A stretch of 64,000 nucleotides of DNA from Lineus longissimus (taxonomy: Eukaryota; Nemertea; Pilidiophora; Heteronemertea; Lineidae), in assembly GCF_910592395.1 (NCBI RefSeq), contig NC_088310.1:5029501-5093500 (forward strand), written 5' to 3'. Each line of letters begins with the position of its first letter. The first letter of the stretch is position 1. The notes under the pieces are model-generated. The model searched no databases. It was not told where the DNA came from and worked only from the letters and a program-made list of their open reading frames with translations. Made by a program: the position numbers and the translations under genes. This document shows, one piece after another, positions 60,354 through 64,000 of the stretch.

Positions 60354-63300
60354 GGAAGTTTTACCTAAAATTCAATATGGGAAATTGGCATTTGTAACAA
60401 ATTCCATAATAAAACTTGTGTGAAGTTGCCTCATGCATGTGTGGATTGTGCCAAACCAATACTACATGGTGTAGTACACTGTAATAGAACCACCCTGAGC
60501 ATGCAGACACCTTTCCAAGTGGGACACCCTCTTCAAGAACACTAATTTTTTTCTGGAAATTTCCATTTCTTTTCATTTTGGCTGCTGTAGGCGATGATAG
60601 CCAACCAATTATTTTCACATGCAATACATGACAAGTTCAATACGTTTGACCACAACCACCATGCTACAAGCAGACGTAACATTTGATTACCATCAGCAAT
60701 GTGGTAGGACAGAGAATGGGTGGATGGTGATTTATTAAAACACCATGGCAATCACTATGAAAACCATAAATTGTCTGGCTGTGTGGTACCACGTAGCTGA
60801 GGAACTGACTGTGGTAAAGAACATGAAGCGCTATTGACACAAACCGTATTGTGTGGGAAAAGAGTTTTCTGGTGACGATACATAATGTACAAAGACCAGC
60901 AGTGGTGGATCCAGAAATTTTGGAAGGGGGGGGTGCACACCCCACACCCAGAGAGCACCGAATGTCCCCCCCAGGGACAGAAACCAGAGATGTTGGAGCA
61001 TACAATGTAGCTCAATGTTTTGTTTCCCGCAGGCCTGTCATGTCTCAGGCTCATGGTGGCCAACTTAAGAGCCCGCAAAACAATCGACTGCCAAGCACAA
61101 ACCATTGTTTAGATACCGGTAATAACTATTTGTATTCATTGAAAACAAAATGAAATGCATCTATTTGAATAGATGAATTCATTCAGACGATGTATAACCA
61201 CCTGTGACTGTCAAGTTATGCTTTTCTCAACCCACATACTATCACTGGTTAAAATTTGCTAACTGATCTGCTGATTTCCAGAGTTCTAGAACTTGATAGG
61301 ATAGGCAAACACAGATGACGAACTATAGCAAGGAAAAGATGAGGCCAATTTAGTGCAAATAAATCGCAGTCAACTACATTGTATCGTGAATTTGACTCCT
61401 ATATTTGTCATAGAAGCCATGGAAACTGCCTTGGGTAATGACACTGTCAAATAAGCTCTATCAATGATTCCACCACAGTGTTGTGGGCAAGAAACAAAGT
61501 GAATTCTGCCTGAATATAGTTTCAGAAGTGCCAAAACAGGCAAATCTGAATGGATACAGTATGACACAGAAGCCAGACACCAGAAGATTACATGCCGTTA
61601 GTGATAGTGATTACTGGTCAGCGAGATGATAGATGTGGACTCTCACATTAGGGTAACATTCAGAAGGACAATATTTCAAAGTTTTCACATGCGCTAGCAG
61701 TACCTCGTTAAGCAAAATATAAAGAATTTACAGTAATCCCTCTCCTGTAGTGTAAGACTTTTCTAAAAACACCAATTTAAGCACAACCAGTTGCAGTGAA
61801 ATTCGTCCTCAATTAGGTGTATTGGTACATGTACAGTGTATGTGTGTTGCACTTGTATCCGTAAAACAAGTAATGCAAATTCAATCGTCAGATACTGTAG
61901 ACGTAGCCAGTAGGAACTCCCTCCATATGGTCACGACTACACCGTCATGCAACCAAAACCTCCTCACTACATCCGAATTTCATAAATTTCAAAAAGTCCT
62001 TGTGTCATACTCCAGAATGATATCCAGCGTTCATCGATGATGCTTTAGTTTCAAAACTCCAAACAAAAGTGGCGTTAGATACAGTTTTAGAGATGTGGTG
62101 AACAACTGCAATGTGTATGGTACGTCGATTCGCAAGATAAAGCACAACATCTGGCATTGCAACCAATTTGCATGCGCCTCATCCAAAATGCATTTATCTC
62201 TTTCAGGGCCTTCATCCAGTCACACCAACATGAGGGCCTATGCATTTGGGTCAGTAGGCCATCCCCTGGTTTATGGCTTATAAAAAGAAATTCAAACAGG
62301 AAAAAATCTGGTAAATAAAAATGTTACTTCTCAAAGGACAAAGATTGCATACATGTAAGTCATGCGAGTCAAAACTATAGAAATATCAACATTGGTTTTT
62401 AAATTTCCAGTGGTGAAAATCATGTTTCCTTCAAGTTCAAAGGTCAGGCCAGCCCCTGAAAATGAAAGTGAACATAGATTAATTGAAAATATTGAATCCA
62501 AACTGCATCTCAACACTGTCTCATGACATCATACCGACCATGGTCGATGAGCCCCTCGGTTTATTTCGTAGATATACTTTTTAAAGTTTCTGAAAGTGTA
62601 GGGAGACTATTCATTTTGATTTTGACTATTGTTATGCCAGCAGACCTGTCAAACGAATAATTTTCTTAACAGGGCCTTATGATTCATCTCATACATACAC
62701 ACCTGGCTATCAAACGAGTTGAATTCTGTCATTATTTGCACATGACCATATTTATGTGGCTGGTAGAACTTTTAATGAGCCTATTTCACTCTTTCAGAAC
62801 ACTAAATTAGTAGTTACCCGAAACAGAGGCTAGCATATCAGCTCTACTTTACACTGTATTTACAACATAAATTTGATATCAACTATCATCCAACCAATAG
62901 TTTATAGTATAGCGGACCTCAGTTGATCTGTTTGACCAGCGCTACAATAAGTGTTATCACTGATGACACATAAAACAAGGGAGATCATTACTTTCAGCGG
63001 CACCTGTCATTGTGTCTGAAACAACACATTAGGTCATTTTGAACAGATGGAAGCGACCACTACTAGGTCTTGTTATCACTGCGAAGATACAGTACCAGGC
63101 TTTACAGCTATTGTGTTAAAATACTTATTTCATAGGCTGATGTTATGACTGGCTCTACTGGTATATGAAGGTCTATTTACATGTATTTTAAAGCATTTAC
63201 AACAAGGCCCTTCATTAGCATAACTTGTACAACAGTGAACGATGGAGAACCACACGGTAGGCCTATAGTGCTCTACAACTCTCCAGGCAAGATGCATCTT

Positions 63301-64000
63301 AAATGTGCTGCAATTTTCAGTCAACCTTGAGTCAATTCCCGATGGATTCTTTGCTCTAAGATGAATTACAGTGACTACTACTATAGTACTGGTCTCACAG
63401 TAGGCACAATGTAGACTTCATTACCAATGCACGAAAGAAACATTTTTCTGGGTCAGGTTGATTTAACATGAAAATAAGATATCATATCTAATTAGCAGTT
63501 AAAGTAAAATTAGAGTAGACACTGACCCAGATCTGGGCAAAAAGCCAACGTGAGTTTCAAAAAATAAACAGTGTCCAACAAGGAAGGTGAAACTTAAACC
63601 ACAGACTGTGGCTTCTTGGGATTTGAACTTGTAATTCTGCTATCTCAGGAAGAAAAACTTTGGGACCTACCACATAGCTTGGCAAGGCAGAACTCTAGAA
63701 CGAACATCTTGCATTGAGCAAAAATGTTCACATCCTGAACCTAATGGTCTACAGTGTGAACAACCCCCTTAAAAATGTATCCAGTATGCTAAGATGCAAA
63801 AGCATCAATCCCAGTCAATGGTCAAGATGGAACTTTCAGTACGATTTATGCTACATACATGTTTTATGCTACATACATGAATTTTTGGAAACACTTCTGT
63901 AGATTCCAAAAAATGTATGTCTTCCGTAGGCTTATACATTGTAATGTTTATAAATATGATGATCTCTGGTTCACAGCTGAAATTATTGTAGGCATACAGA
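60354..64000. other. 5' region of the EHD gene and right flank
   Basis: About 3.6 kb without a recognisable coding exon on either strand. It probably holds the EHD promoter and perhaps a 5' UTR exon and intron, but I see no decisive signal. A repeat fragment lies at about 60897, and a small perfect hairpin (CATCTATT/AATAGATG) at about 61159. Confidence 0.45.
60897..60990. mobile_element. Probable transposon-end fragment
   Basis: Contains CAGCAGTGGTGGATCCAGAA followed by a run of eight G and the hairpin GTGCACACCCCACAC. CAGTGGxGGATCCAG ends are common in invertebrate DNA-transposon debris. No matching opposite end is visible, so it is a fragment and the family is uncertain. Confidence 0.35.

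Overview
The window is nuclear DNA of a bilaterian animal, most likely a marine invertebrate. Its genes are metazoan types split by GT-AG introns, the intergenic DNA is AT-rich, and non-autonomous DNA transposons and short tandem repeats are scattered throughout. I cannot fix the phylum from sequence alone. Genes, left to right: (1) the 5' half of an alpha-tubulin gene on the minus strand, running off the left edge; (2) a minus-strand tRNA-Lys(UUU) at about 4.8 kb; (3) a tandem array of three four-exon TWIK-type two-pore potassium channel genes on the plus strand (9.9-31.5 kb); (4) a single-exon, DXD-containing GT32 glycosyltransferase on the plus strand (33-34.2 kb); (5) a five-exon ankyrin-repeat/SOCS-box (ASB) gene on the plus strand (36.5-39.5 kb); (6) BCKDHA, the E1-alpha subunit of mitochondrial branched-chain ketoacid dehydrogenase, on the minus strand (46.8-50.1 kb, first exon uncertain); (7) an EHD-family dynamin-like ATPase on the minus strand (58.0-60.4 kb). 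The genes are unrelated housekeeping and signalling loci rather than a pathway. Only the three channels form a functional cluster. || The channel array is the main feature. Each copy has coding exons of 202, 141 and 399 nt and a final exon of variable length (230, 236 or 218 nt). Splice phases are identical (1, 1, 1), and introns and flanks are still alignable, so the duplications are recent. The pore filters have nevertheless diverged: copy C has TVGFGD in its second pore where A and B have TIGLGD, and the residues after the first-pore GYGH are TT, NT and MR in A, B and C. || Transposon-derived features: an 831-bp element with 28-bp perfect terminal inverted repeats and a remnant Myb/SANT-like reading frame (6.7-7.6 kb); a 343-bp TTAA-bounded miniature element in a BCKDHA intron; two copies of an ~0.8-kb inverted-repeat element carrying tRNA-like promoter boxes and zinc-finger-like remnants (51.1 and 54.2 kb); and smaller repeats. 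A ~3-kb degenerate tandem array (40.8-44.0 kb) lies between the ASB gene and a degenerate ASB-like exon fragment. || I saw no prokaryotic operon, CRISPR array or viral gene. The best candidates for something new are the channel array, the tRNA-box/zinc-finger inverted-repeat element, the intronless GT32 gene, an orphan first-exon-like open segment at 20.67 kb, and the decayed ASB fragment beyond the satellite.
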